Assembly (NCBI GenBank): GCA_037179335.1 | Contig: JAKZHN010000013.1 | Span: 186,001-250,000 of the forward strand | Source: Cyclaneusma minus | Taxonomy: Eukaryota > Ascomycota > Leotiomycetes > Marthamycetales > Marthamycetaceae | Length of the DNA stretch: 64,000 bases | Direction: 5' to 3' | In this document: positions 11,967 through 23,540 of the stretch, one piece after another | Position numbering within the stretch: position 1 is the first letter of the stretch | How the letters are laid out: every line of letters begins with the position of its first letter | The notes under the pieces: model-generated | Told to the model about the DNA's origin: nothing | Databases searched by the model: none | What the model saw: the letters and a program-made list of their open reading frames with translations, nothing else | Made by a program: the position numbers and the translations under genes

Positions 11967-13422
11967 ATGCCCGCATATCAGCGTCCTCCACCAGAGTCAG
12001 GGATTCTCCCTGAGGCTGACGAAAGGCCTGTTGATGAATACCAAGAGAGGAGTGAGAAGAAGAGGAAGCCTAAAAAGAAGAGACAGTCTGAACCTTTCAC
12101 GATGCCAAAACCAGGTGCCCAGGAGATAGTCGAAAGATACAGGGCTCACGATACCAGACCTGCAGGTATCAACTACTATCAAATCGGGGATTTCAATGCT
12201 CCCCCCGGAGAGGTAAGTGAATATCATCATGACCATCTGGAGATGTAACATGTTGAACTTACACATTTCCACCAGCCATGCTCGAAGGCTATAATCTCCG
12301 GGAACGAATGCTTTTGTCGCATCGAAGTGTCTAATGGAGTGATGTGTGGGAAGAAGTACAGAGTGATGTGTAGTACGAAGGTAAGCATGAAGGCTTTTGA
12401 TAACTATCCGAGCTTCAACTCACATGTATCTGGAAACAGGACAAGTTTCCAACGCTTCGCGCCCTGGCAAACCATATAAGAACCTCACACCCGGACATAC
12501 CCCACGTCTTTGGTCACCCTCACCCTGTAAGTGATCTGGTGTGCTTTCTTGTCCCCGTCCCGCTTGCCTTGCTTATTCTAACGGTATATAGAGCGGAATG
12601 AACGAGCTCATCGATTTCAGCCTCTGCATCATGGCGGTTCGGCGCCTTGAATTTCGTTGGCGTCTGCGCAACCTCGTTCACGAACTTCGTCTCTTTGTGG
12701 CTCAGTTACGCGAATGGGGAGCACACACTACTGCTCTCAGAACAGAAATGAGGTCGTTGATGGTTAGGCATCACATACTAGTGAGCTCACGAGCGAGCGC
12801 CGATGTCATTGTCGCCGATAGGATATTGATCTATAACGCTCATAAAAACGAGTCTGCAGAGTTGTGGTCTTTTGCGAAAAAGATAGGCATCGTGGCAGAT
12901 GAGATCGATGTTCTACGCAAGAAGATATTTTGGACATGTGACGTGATCGAGAGTTTGGACAGGGTGCCCTCTTTGGGCAAACGGCCAGTAGCCTGGGAGA
13001 AAACCCCAGCCGACTATCTTCTCGAAATTATGCTTCTGATGCCTAACTGCGGTCCGTCAGATCCCAGGCCGAGATGGACTGCATCAGACGATAGCCTCTC
13101 AAAACTGGTCCGGGAGATCACTTCTTGGTTCGCCAGTGGCAAGACTCTAGAGGAGGTCCTGAGCATACTGTTCAAATATGCCAATAAGAACCCCAAGACT
13201 GCCGTACAAGACATAGGCTTCTATGGGTGGGCTTTGGAGAGGTACGACAGGTTTAAGTGGGAGTTCATGGTCAAAGAGGCAGGACTAGATCTCATCAATT
13301 TGCCACCCAAGGACCCTCAACACAGGGAGTGGAAAGAGGAAAGGATCCAGGATCGCGAAAGGGCGCGAGCTGAGCTGGAAGATGCTAGGGAAATCAGTAG
13401 GAGAGCTTACGCTGGTTGGTGA
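11967..13422 (+). CDS. Zinc-finger-like hypothetical protein
   Basis: Four exons (11967-12212, 12276-12380, 12440-12526, 12592-13422), all joining in phase 0, give 422 aa. The N-terminus is hydrophilic with a basic stretch (KKRKPKKKRQ), a plausible nuclear localisation signal. Exons 2-3 encode a Cys/His-rich segment: CFCRIE, CGKKYRVMC, then ALANHIRTSHPDIPH, resembling a degenerate C2H2 finger with a long insert. The last 277 residues are helical and charged (RRLEFRWRLRNLVHELRLF, later EEVLSILFKYANKN) without a recognised domain. It may be a DNA- or RNA-binding protein, but this rests only on the Cys/His spacing and the basic stretch. No similar gene lies in the window. Confidence 0.7.
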
Positions 13423-13876
13423 ACTTTGAGAAGTTGGCTTGTATGCTAGGAGCATCTAGCAACTCACTTAGATTCATGCCATACATGCTACTATTTAGCA
13501 TGTTTGCGAATGAATTGGCATCTCTTGAAGAGATTTGAGAAGCTTGTACTGATTGGGAAGTTTCTGGGGCGTTGGAAGATTCATCATGAATTGGGAGGCT
13601 CGTCATATTTGTGACGTCCCTGGGACTCGGGAAGTTTACTATGATTGAAGAACTCACCACCGAAGACAGATGAACTTACCCTTGAAGGACCTGGCATAAA
13701 TTGAAAAACAAACCATGATTTGATGAACCACAACCCTTGAAGATTTGGTGAGTACTTGGTAATTGGGTCGGCGTTTGATAATTTGGCGACTTACCAACAA
13801 CTTAGGGGATCAGATAGTCTCAAGAACTTCATATGAAGCCTGACAAACTTTTTGTAAGTTACTCTCTTCACGAAAC
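13423..13876. other. Convergent intergenic region
   Basis: A 3'-to-3' gap between the zinc-finger-like gene and phospholipase C. It is rich in imperfect repeats of ttga-a-att type and holds no supported gene. Confidence 0.3.
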
Positions 13877-16073
13877 CTAATTCTGATATGTGACACTCCA
13901 TACTTGAAATCCCTTGAACTCGATCCCAGATGTCGTCCCATTGCAAGCCCCAGTCACCGTTCTGTTCACAATCCCCAATCCGCCAACATCGCTCGCCACC
14001 AGGGTGTAACCATCCCGACTGCCCAAGTCGGTCACCTCGAACGTTTCAGCCGCTTCCTTGTTCTTGAACAAGCCCAGGCCAGCTCCAATGTACGAGCCAT
14101 CGTACGCACTACTGATGAGAAACGAACCGCTGCCTGCTCCACCAACAACCGCAGTCCCGCCAGTAGCATGTAAAATCCAGCGCTGAGCCCTGCTTTCATG
14201 CTTTGCCGTGGCTGGAGTAGCAGATACTATCCCCAAGCCAGTATTTGTAAGAGCCCAACCGCCCATCTCAAACACCAAATAGCGCCCTTCGGTCAGATAT
14301 CCTCGAACACTCTTGAATCCGTCTTCGGATAGCGTCGACGGATTGAGTGCCTGATTCGCACGGCCATATGGAATTGGTGGTCCATCATGACCGTACTTGC
14401 TCTCGCAAATACTCGCAGCATCCCATTTTCCGTCCTTGTCCGTGACCGGAGTTGGCACATCCGGTATCGCGGGAATCGAGAAATCGGGGTGTTCGAAATC
14501 GAAGGCGCTCACCAGATTGCTCATCTGTGAGCGACGCCAAGCAGGCATCTCATCAGTTACCACCCCCGTGTATCCAAGCTTCTCGAGCCAGTGTTCGACA
14601 AACAGAATCTGGGAGTTATGGTCTGCGTGCTCAGTAAACACATTTCCACCGCGAGTCCAAGGCGAAATTATGGTGAAAGGAACGCGGAAACCAGGACCAG
14701 TATACGTGTAGCCAGAAAAATTGTACGGATCCTGAACCCACTCGCCGGGTGTACCTTTTGGGCTGTGGAAAGGCGTTACGTGGTCACCCCATCCGCCCGT
14801 CTCATCATATGAAATCATCAATACCGTGCTGTTGTAACTCTGAGAGTTGACTACAGCATCTGTCACTCGCTTCTGCAACCAGGCACCATCTTGAGGCCCA
14901 TAGGTAGCATGTTCGCTCAATTCTGCGGGTCCGACGATCCAGCTGACGAGTGGCAGGGTGCCAGCTGCGGCGTCGTCGTAGAATTTTTGTAGGCCGGGGT
15001 ATGAAGCACCGTAGATTGTGAGTGGTGAGTCGGGTGGAGCATTTTGGTATTGCGCAAAAGAGTCGATGAGAAGATCGTCGCCGAAGTTGTCTTCATCTTG
15101 GTACACCATCCAACTGACGCCGGCGTCTTGATGGTACTCGGGCACGGTTTTCCAGTAAAGCGGGATGCAGTTCAGTCCAGGTGCTTCGCAGCCAGGAGTT
15201 CCACTGTTGTCTGTGACCATGCCTCCTTCTGAGACGTTCTGGGGGCCTCCAGGGCAGCCGATAGAGCCACTCATCCAAGTGACTCGGTTCGGAGAAGTGG
15301 AGGCAATCACTCCCTCCTATTTCAATTGTCAGTGCCAGTGCCTAAGATCAAAATGATAAGTCCGAAGATGAGCAGAAGGTGTTCCAAGTTCAGATCACAA
15401 AATGAGCTGCGCAGAAAGCAAAGAATCTACAGTGTAAGCAATGCAAGGGCTGACGAAAAGTAAAAGCTGGGCTGTGAAAGACCCTTGACAGGGCGAACAA
15501 TGCCTTACTTGATACATGTCTGCGGTCGTCCAGCCTTCAGCGAGAGCGAATTGGACCCCAAGTTCATCTCTCCTGAAATGAGCCCAACTCATAGGAGTAT
15601 TGTCATATGCCCACTGATCATTCAAATCGCCATTAAGAGCAAGATGGTTGTTCAGCCAAGAATTACTCCCAGCGCTCGCACATTGACTTGCAGCTGTCCA
15701 GTTGCCGCCGAGATAATTGATGTAAAAAGGCAGAAGGGTTTTCGCGGTGGTGGTATTGAGATTGATTTTTCTGTTTGTAAATAAGCAAGGTATTTTGGCC
15801 CTGAAGATTGAGCAACTCACTGCTGAAAAGTGTTCCGGCCAGTCGATGGATTGTACTGAACATTTGGATCTGAGAAGCCACGAACTCCGGCCATTGTTCC
15901 AAAGTACTGGATCCTGTTAGCATGTTTGTCCATCAGGGTTTCACAACTTTACTCACGTGGTCAAAAGCTCTATTTTCCTGCATAAAGAGAACTACATGCT
16001 TAACATCCGTGATACTACCAGCGGCAACAAGGGTGGCAAAAACCAACATGGCCCACGAGCGTGAAGACCGCAT
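13877..16073 (-). CDS. Secreted phospholipase C (phosphoesterase family)
   Basis: Four exons on the minus strand (16073-15957, 15906-15821, 15770-15509, 15316-13877) join in frame to give 634 aa. The N-terminus is a signal peptide (AMLVFATLVAAG). The family hallmark follows as VVLFMQENRAFDHYFGTMAG, which supplies the conserved metal/active-site Glu-Asn. Further family blocks are HLALNGDLNDQWAYDNTPMS, FALAEGWTTADMYQ, SYDETGGWGDHVTPF and HADHNSQILFVEHWLE. These mark it as the phosphatidylcholine-type (bacterial non-haemolytic PLC/acid phosphatase-like) esterase, which hydrolyses phospholipid headgroups outside the cell. The final 130 residues form a separate C-terminal region after the catalytic part. 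The third intron (192 nt) is unusually long for this window. The gene faces the multicopper oxidase head to head across 1.0 kb. Confidence 0.9.
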
Positions 16074-17077
16074 ACTTTCGCAGATACGAAAACAACAAAA
16101 ACACAAGATTTAGTTGAGTGACTGCAACACCGCTTGAAACTTATCCAGGGGCGAGATTCTCTGTATTATACAGTCGCTCAAAAGCAGGCCGGGTAGCAGA
16201 TGCCTTGCACGAGGCTCGTCATCTAAGACACTACCCTAGTGTTGCAACATCCACAGTAAGTAACCAACAAAACTCAGGCGATAAGATCATCTACCTAGTA
16301 CGGAAGTCCAAAGTCAATCTTAGACTGAAGTCAGACCCCAATAAAATTTCCGCATGGACCAGTAGTAAGAATGAAAGGCACCAGAAGTCAGAACCATCAT
16401 TGACCTTGGCAAAATCACTCGCATATCTGACAGCCGAACACTGAACAGACTCTATACCATGCAGCGCCCTCTTATCTTGTCTTTTGGTATTTTCTGTTTA
16501 TCTATTTGATGGTTACTATCGGATTCGGCGATATCTGCAACGTTACCTCGGCGCGGGAATTACGAAATGCGAAGTTTAAACACGACAAATGGGAATAGCT
16601 TCCGCCACCACGAGCCCAGATGCAGGAGCACAAAATCGCGGAGAGGTCACCGGAAGTCGGACGATGGAGGTGCCGGATTGGAGAGGTTCCACTGTGATGA
16701 TAGACGAGAAAGGGAGGTGACATTCATAAGTCCGCGGGCGACCGAGACACATTATACTTTTGCCTTCAACACCACTTGTGCGTAATCAATCCGCGCTATG
16801 CAGAAATGTTTCGACCATATGTTGTTTTCTGCTCAATCTCTTCTCCTTCTTCTCTCAAAAATGGGATGGCTATTTTCAAAAGCCTCTGAAGCTTTGCTGC
16901 CTTGTTGTGGTTTTTGATAGTCCCTTGTTGTCACTTTCACATGCGCAAAGCGTCAAACCATTTTAGCAGCGACATTTCGACAGAAAAAGAGCATCCGGCG
17001 ATTTCAGATGAAACTAGCAGTTTCGCAATGAGTTCTCTATACGAAGAGGAGTCTACAAGTCATTCCAACAAGAAAGA
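16074..17077. other. Divergent promoter region, PLC / multicopper oxidase
   Basis: The two start codons are 1004 bp apart and face away from each other. No supported gene lies between them. CT-rich stretches precede the oxidase start. An upstream in-frame start for the oxidase was considered and not chosen. Confidence 0.4.
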
Positions 17078-19068
17078 ATGGCAAGGTCCCATCCGCTTCC
17101 GACCCAGTCAGTCTCGCGGCGACAGAGAATTTGTGTCTTCATTGCAGTAATTTTATTGTTTCTTGCAATAACTTTGTTCGCTTTGATTCGCAGTGAGAAT
17201 GCTTCGAGTTTGCTGGGGAACTGGACCTCCTTCTCGACAGTTCTAGGTTCATCTCAGGCTTCTCCAGAATTGACAGGTCTTTTGCATCCGGAGGATCACA
17301 TCTGGAGGGAGCCCAAAATCATCCAGCATGATTGGAATATCACAAGAGGACAGCGATCACCAGACGGAGTGACCAAGCCCGTATATTTGATCAATGGTGA
17401 GGCACCTGAGGTGAGGTTTACTTGAGAACTAAAGGCTAAGTGTTTCCAGGCGAATTCCCAGGTCCAACGATCGAAGCTCGCTCCGGGGACACACTCTCCA
17501 TCAACATATCAAATCAGCTCCCCAACAACGAGGGCGTCGCTTTCCACTGGCATGGGCTACAAATGCGAGGATTCAACGCCATGGACGGCGTGGTAGGAGT
17601 GACTCAGGAAGCGATCCCAGCTGGATCCGAGTTCACGTACGAGTTCAATATCTCGGAAACACAATCGGGAACTTTCTGGTATCATTCTCATTCCGAGCTG
17701 CAACGGAGTGACGGTCTATATGGTGGGCTCATTGTGCATAGATCGGTTGTGCCCGGTGGAAAATCGGACTCGGAACAATATGGATATGAGAAGGAACAGT
17801 TGATGCTTGTGGGAGATTGGTATCATCGGTCTGCGGAGGATGTGCAGGCGAGTTATTCTACGTATAAGAGTTCGGGACACGAGGTATGTGGACGTCTTTA
17901 GCGATTTCTTTATCTTGTTGGGTTGGGAATGCTCACGATGTTTCCAGCCCGTACCAGACTCCGTGCTCATAAACGGCCATGGGGCTTTCACTTGTTCCAT
18001 GGCAGTGCCAGCTTTCCCGGTCGATTGCAAACAAGTTCCTCCACCTCGTGTGATGATAGATTCTGTAAAGACCCGACTGCGAATTGTCAATATTGGGTGA
18101 GAAGCTGAGGCTGTTTTTGCCTTAAATTTTAATGCTAACGCATCAGCTAGGGCCCTCGCAGGAATCACTCTTTCGATACCAGACGCCAGTCTCGAGTTGA
18201 TCCAGCTGGATGGTGGAAATAGAGTCATGTCGCCACCCCCTACCGAATCCGTGGGTGTCTTATATCCAGGAGAGCGAATGGACATAATCGTCTCCAACCA
18301 CCACTTGAAAACATTATACATCACCCTAGACCCCGAGTAAGCTACCTTCAGCAAATTCACTTACTCTTACTAACAAAAAACAGGAACTTCACATTCCAAA
18401 ACCAAGCTCTGACGCCCACTCACCAATTCCCCCTCATCCATCCCACCATCCAAGTTCCCTCAGTTCAATCGACTCTGCCACTGCCTCAAAAAATTACTTA
18501 CTACGACCTTTCCACAGCCGTCGGCATAGCCCTTGACAAACCCCTTTCCGAAGAACCAGACCAAAACATCGTAATCTACACCCGCATCGAGCTCCTCGCC
18601 GAATTCGACCACATCCCCCTCGGCTTCCTGAATCGCACGACCTGGGTTCCCCAATCCCCACCTCTGATAAGTCTCCCCCGTACCTCCTGGGACAGCCACC
18701 AACTAATGGCCTCAATCCCATCACCTGCCCATTGGGTTGACATTGTCATAAACAACATTGATGAAAAATCCCATCCTTTCCATCTCCACGGCTATGACTT
18801 TTTCGTGCTGACGCAGCATGCGTTTGGCAGAAAAGGGGGTTATCGAACATACAACCCGTTCGACAAGCCGCCGGAGCATATGAAATACTTGTATGGCGAG
18901 TTGGACTTGGAGAGACCGAGGAAAAAAGACACCGTAATGGTGCCTGCTAAGGGGTACGTGGTATTGAGGATTTTGGCGGACAATCCAGGGATTTGGGTGT
19001 TGCATTGTCATATTCTTTGGCATCAGGCTGCGGGGATGGCTATGGGAATCGTTGTTGGCGATGTGTAG
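17078..19068 (+). CDS. Membrane-anchored laccase-like multicopper oxidase
   Basis: Five exons (17078-17396, 17450-17883, 17948-18096, 18151-18336, 18384-19068) give 590 aa. A single membrane span (ICVFIAVILLFLAITLFALI, residues 19-38) follows a basic N-terminus, suggesting a type II anchor with the catalytic part outside. All four copper-ligand blocks are present: FHWHGLQ (about residue 137), FWYHSH (183), HPFHLHG (492) and HCHILWHQAAGM (569). The last is the HCHx3Hx4M form, so the axial T1 residue is Met. The usual TQC Cys after the first block is Glu here (GVTQEAI). Intron 3 must use the acceptor at 18149-18150, because the one four bases upstream makes a stop. Such enzymes oxidise phenols or metals; the substrate is not evident. 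I see neither an iron permease neighbour nor clear Fet3 ferroxidase residues. Confidence 0.88.
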
Positions 19069-19414
19069 GATTTCTGTTTGACAACGTCTTCATCGGAGAA
19101 TTGAGAGCGGCTAACTGCCTATCCACTGCGGGCCCCCTGATCCTTCTTCAGATTCAGTTCCTCGGAACACTTGTGCAGCTCTGCAGCTTCACAGGTCCCC
19201 CAAGCTCCAATGTTTTCCCCTGCTTCTCTTTCGGTGAGTGTGTTTTCCATGGTGCTTCTTCCTCTTCCATCTACCCTTGGGCGCGTTCTCCCTGCTGGAA
19301 GAAGAAAAGAGGGGAGGGGAGAGAGGAGAAGGGAGAAGCGTATTATATCCAAGCGCGAGGCGCTAGTGGACGAGGTACGCTAGGGGTAGCGAGGAACTGA
19401 AGGTAGTGGTGAAG

Positions 19415-19600
19415 ATGAACTTGTCGATGTGCAACAAAAGTGGCATCATCTACCTATTTCGGGGAATGGACGAGAGGATGTGAACTTGGCGATGTGCAAC
19501 AAAATAGAGACCTGTCTCGGGAGACCTAGTTTGGAATGAATTCGAGCGGAGCAGGTGAACTTGTCGAGGCGCAATAAAAGCAGATCATTTATTTCGACCG
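19415..19600. repeat. Three imperfect direct repeats
   Basis: Units beginning TGAACTTGTCGATGTGCAAC (19415), TGAACTTGGCGATGTGCAAC (19479) and TGAACTTGTCGAGGCGCAAT (19554) are spaced 64-75 bp apart. Each is followed by aaaa and then a divergent stretch ending near cgggg or cgacc. They lie downstream of the oxidase gene. Confidence 0.65.
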
Positions 19601-19687
19601 TGGATGAGTGTTCTGGAGATCGTTCGGAGCGACTCCAGGGAAGTGTCCAGGCATGGAAGTCAAAAAAGAGTATCCCTGGATACGCGA

Positions 19688-19740
19688 GTGCGCAAAAAGT
19701 GCGCAGGAGCATGCGCAAGAGATAGAAAATGCGCAGGGAA
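19688..19740. repeat. TGCGCA motif cluster
   Basis: Four TGCGCA palindromes occur within about 50 bp (…gtgcgcaaaaagtgcgcagg…, then catgcgcaag and aatgcgcagg). A second, denser cluster lies at 25225-25320. Confidence 0.7.
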
Positions 19741-21334
19741 ACTTCCAGGAGCGAAGAGGTCAGGTGGACTCGGAGTGCACAGTCATGTGATCGGCACGGA
19801 CCTTTGTCCCACATTTGTGCGTCTTCGCCCTTGACCCAGCCCTTCTATATTTTTTCATGAATCGGAGTTCCTCGACGCAGCAAAGTGCACACTTCTTTGC
19901 TTTTTGCTTTCTTCGTTCTTTCTCGGCAGATCGGCAAGCTGAATTGCCAACTCGGCTTGGCTCCATTTCGACCTTCCAGATCGAGCGCGTACCCGTTCCC
20001 CATCTTTCAGCAACAACATCCTGCAGTCTGACTGTGCAGATCCCGATCGATTTCGTGCTTTTTGCCACTATTGCATTGCGCCAAGGTCATCAACTCATTA
20101 ATATTGGAGAAATACAGTTGGAGAGTCGCGAGTATCCGACTTGGCGGCTGGTGATGCTCACGCTGTCGTGGTCTGTTGGACGATGGTGGATCGGTTTGTG
20201 AGAGATGCTTGCATTCACGATTCCGATACGAGCGACCGGACCTTCTGTCAGGCCCTTGCCTTATTGTGACTTCGAGCTGGGACTTCTACGAAATGCCCAT
20301 CCTGCTAGGAAACTTTGCCATTGACCGTTGGTCGTCCAAGTCGAGCTTGACTGGACAGCCTGTCTATCATCAGTGAGCTCTCAGGCTTTCTCTGCGCCCC
20401 AGACGATCAGACGAACAAGACTTCGATGGAACACGGCAAAGGTTGACCCGGATGCACGATGGACCCAAGATCTTGGCCCATATGCAGTCGCAGAGCCTCC
20501 TTCCGTTCCTGAAAGCCATATATATGCATAGACCTGTCCGCCGCGTGTTCCATCTCTCCACAACGCCATGGAAAGGGTAGGTGAATGGTCTTCGAACCCG
20601 CTCTAAGACATCGGAGCTTCTACCCGAAGAAATGCTTCTGCAGATTGCTTCTACAGAATCCGATCGGACCGCATGGCAACAGCGTGGTGCAATGGCCAAG
20701 ATCTTCGACGCGACCTACTCCATTCAGCAAGGCTGCATATTGGAGCACCTGGTATTGGGTGCTGGTGGGAGACTGAAGAGCGTTTTCGTTGTGTGATTGA
20801 GAAACCACATTTGCTAACACACTGACGGTGAAGAAACCGGGATTGTGCCTCAGCTCCGTGTCTCGAGATGCTTTGCTTTACATCCATTGCATCCCTCTTT
20901 ATTCGGATATTTTCGTATGTTGTGTTCTCGAGCTTTTTTTGTTGGATTCCTTTTATTGCTTTTCCATAGGTGCTTTGCTTGATGTTTAATTCCTCGCTTA
21001 TGCCTTTTTCATGGTATATCCCGCGTTCGATATGTATGTTCCCGATGCATGCTTACGCCCAGCCAGCCTCTCTATACACACAAATATTGGCTCGGAAGCA
21101 TCCGTCTCGTGAGAGTTCTCGATCGATTCTTCCAGATTTCTGCAAAGAGCATGCTGTCAACCAATGAGACTTTCAGACGATAGTGGGGATTCTTCACGCA
21201 TCTCATCGCCGGGATTCGATTCTGCAATGGCACCATCCGAAGGTGACACTCAAGACTCATCCAACTCCTTGCAAACGGGACTTTGCTTGATGCCGAAGCT
21301 GCGAATATCACCAAAGGATCTTGGGGGATAACTT

Positions 21335-21342
21335 CTATAAAG
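21335..21342 (+). promoter_or_regulatory. TATA-like box, glutamic peptidase gene
   Basis: CTATAAAG lies about 125 bp upstream of the peptidase start codon, a plausible TATA position for a highly expressed secreted-enzyme gene. Inferred from sequence and position only. Confidence 0.4.
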
Positions 21343-21465
21343 CCAGTCACTCGACCACACGATCTGCTTTTCGATCTCCCAAGCTCAACGGTCAACTCAA
21401 GATCAGCTCCAACTCCTCTCCGCCCCTTCATCCGACCAAACCAGTCCTTCGCTCCAATCGCCATC

Positions 21466-22287
21466 ATGAAGTTCACCACCACCCTTCTCACCGCGATCTT
21501 CGCCGCCACGGCCTTGGCCTCCCCCAAGGAGCGTCGTTCCGGCCTGGCTGATCGAATCGCCCGCCGTGAAGCCGGTTTGCAACCCCACAAAGACAGCCTC
21601 ATGATCCCCTCCACCGGCACGCACGCCTCTTCCCTCGCCCTCGCCAACAGCACCAAAACCAGCTACTCCACCAACTGGGCCGGCGCCGCTCTCACCTCTC
21701 CTCCCTCCAGTAGCGAAACCTTCACCGCCGCCTACGGCACCTTCACGGTCCCCAAGCCCTCATCTCGCGGTGCCGCAGCTGCCTGGGTTGGCATCGACGG
21801 CTACAACACCAACACCATCATCCAGTCTGGTATTGATTTCAACTACAACATTCTGGGTGGTGTGAGCTTTGATGCTTGGTATGAATGGTATCCCGAAGTG
21901 TCCTACGATTTCTCGAACTTTGATATCTCGGTTGGTGACGTTATCACTATTAGCATCGAAACTACTTCTGATGCTGCTGGTACTGTAACTATCGACAACG
22001 AGACGACTGGCAAATCGGTCTCTGAGGCTCTCAGTGCTCCCCGCGCCCGTGCCGACTTGGAGGGCTTGAACGCTGAGTGGATCGTCGAGGACTTTGAGAG
22101 TGGTGGATCGCTGGTGGCCTTCGCGGATTTCGGCACTGTCACTTTCACAGACTGCTATGCGGTGACTAGCTCGGGCACCGAGGTTGGACTCGATGATGCG
22201 GAACTCATTGATATCGAGCAGAGCAACACGGTCTTGACAAAGAGCACTCTTCTCAGCGACTCTTCGGTTCAGATCACCTACGTTTAA
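21466..22287 (+). CDS. Secreted glutamic peptidase (eqolisin, family G1)
   Basis: A single-exon gene of 273 aa. A signal peptide (MKFTTTLLTAIFAATALAS) is followed by a basic propeptide (KERRSGLADRIARRE) up to about residue 63. The mature part begins near YSTNWAGAAL. Family blocks are AAAWVGIDGY, TIIQSGIDF with the catalytic Gln (Q120), FDAWYEWYPEVSYDFS, and NAEWIVEDF with the catalytic Glu (E204), corresponding to the Q/E dyad of scytalidoglutamic peptidase and aspergilloglutamic peptidase. These enzymes act outside the cell at acid pH. The start was chosen at the Met directly before the signal peptide; the frame stays open upstream to 21283, but that part is not signal-like. Third codon positions are C-rich in the first half. 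Confidence 0.93.
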   Translation: MKFTTTLLTAIFAATALASPKERRSGLADRIARREAGLQPHKDSLMIPSTGTHASSLALANSTKTSYSTNWAGAALTSPPSSSETFTAAYGTFTVPKPSSRGAAAAWVGIDGYNTNTIIQSGIDFNYNILGGVSFDAWYEWYPEVSYDFSNFDISVGDVITISIETTSDAAGTVTIDNETTGKSVSEALSAPRARADLEGLNAEWIVEDFESGGSLVAFADFGTVTFTDCYAVTSSGTEVGLDDAELIDIEQSNTVLTKSTLLSDSSVQITYV

Positions 22288-22619
22288 GTTCGAGTCTCAA
22301 AGGATTGGGATGAATAGGGAACGCGGGTCTTGAGATTGAGCTTCGAAGAGACTGGTGCAAGTTATCTGGTGCTGCGAGTGTGGATTTTGTGGTGGAATGA
22401 TTCGAAAGGGTTGGATAGAGGGGAATGGAGCTGTAGATACGGTCTTGGCTTTGGTTGTATATATCGCTGATTGGTTGTATATATTGCCGAATGGTAATGT
22501 GTCTGTATTCCTGTCTCATTGTTTGTTAACGGTTTCAATCAACACCAGCAGCTGCTTCGTCACGCGTCAAACGGACTCCAACCGCGACCATCTTTGCCCA
22601 GGCACGCATCTCCGGACAC
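22288..22619. other. Short intergenic region after glutamic peptidase
   Basis: About 330 bp holding the presumed 3' end of the peptidase gene. Direct tatata-rich repeats (gctgattggttgtatata) occur near 22450-22490. No gene is supported. Confidence 0.3.
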
Positions 22620-22877
22620 ATGGAGATTTTGTCGATTTTGCCGATGGAGGTTCCGGCAGTCTTCCATCCCGGACAGATTCTAAGAGATGCTCTGTGGTAC
22701 AGAGCCGCTTGCGAGTTTCTTGCAGGCTATTTCGCCGATGGCATTTATCCGGAAGAGGCGCAGCGGAGGATCTCTTTCCGCATGAATCATCTATTGTTTC
22801 TTCGTCCCAAGTGTGGCGCGTGGGTCAATCCCGAATGGTGGAACGAAGATGATGAAGGGATGGAGTTCGTGGTTTGA
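22620..22877 (+). CDS. Possible small hypothetical protein
   Basis: An 85-codon open frame with protein-like composition: RDALWYRAACEFLAGYFADG, then PEEAQRRISFRMN and an acidic Trp-rich end (NPEWWNEDDEG). It has no signal peptide, membrane span or family I recognise. It stands alone between the glutamic peptidase and the mannanase. Support is composition only; it could be chance. Confidence 0.3.
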   Translation: MEILSILPMEVPAVFHPGQILRDALWYRAACEFLAGYFADGIYPEEAQRRISFRMNHLLFLRPKCGAWVNPEWWNEDDEGMEFVV

Positions 22878-23540
22878 GGATTTCCGGACCCCCTGATACC
22901 CCTGTCGGCCGGCTCGCTTACCGGCAAATAGATTGATGTTGGTCCGATGGACGTGGATCTCGGGCCTCCTGTTCCGTTTCATATGTTGCACAAAGCGGCA
23001 TCCCTGAGCGGTCGATGATGGGACGATGTTGTCGAACTGTCGAAACCCTGTGTCCTATTGGATGGTGAGTTGCTTTTCTTCTCGCGGCAGATTTTATCCG
23101 CGATTTAATCCGGAAGATGAGTCGATGTTTTTGATGTTCCACGCTTGGCTAGCGCCGTTGTAGCCGCTGCCAGTTTTATCTTGGCGCCGTGGCCGTGCAG
23201 AAGCTCAGGCTGTCAACGTCGACGTCTCCCCATCTCGAAACACCGGATAGATTGTTTCTTTCGCCACACTCTGCCCTGCAGACTCCTTTTCAATCTACAT
23301 CCCCGCTTTTTAATTACGTGGCAAACTCGGCGGCCCGTTCAATGCCTGTTCATCTGCTCTCTGATGATCTGTTTCCATGTCAGTGCTCCCAGTGGAGCTC
23401 CAACATGGCCAAATATAAACAGCTAGGTGTCCTCACTTTCACTTTCCTTTCTTCTTGAGCTCTCCAAGTCTTCCTCTTCAGTTCTTGCGTCACTCTTTCG
23501 TCTTCGCTTCTTTTGTTTGTATATTCTTCGACTTTTCATC
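22878..23540. other. Promoter region of the CBM1-GH5 gene
   Basis: About 660 bp without a supported gene. A TATA-like AAATATAAA (23411-23419) sits about 130 bp before the start codon, followed by CT-rich leader sequence typical of strongly expressed fungal genes. Confidence 0.45.

Larger units (their letters stand above)
19069..21330. other. Gene-free intergenic region with short repeats
   Basis: This stretch of about 2.3 kb shows no supported gene; open frames up to about 130 codons overlap on both strands without family signatures. It contains three imperfect direct repeats starting near 19415, 19479 and 19554, and a cluster of TGCGCA motifs at 19688-19740, each listed separately. Confidence 0.35.

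Noticed and set aside
16902..17150. Alternative upstream start for the multicopper oxidase
   Set aside because: That frame ends at 17150 and differs from the frame carrying the membrane span and copper sites, so it does not extend the protein.
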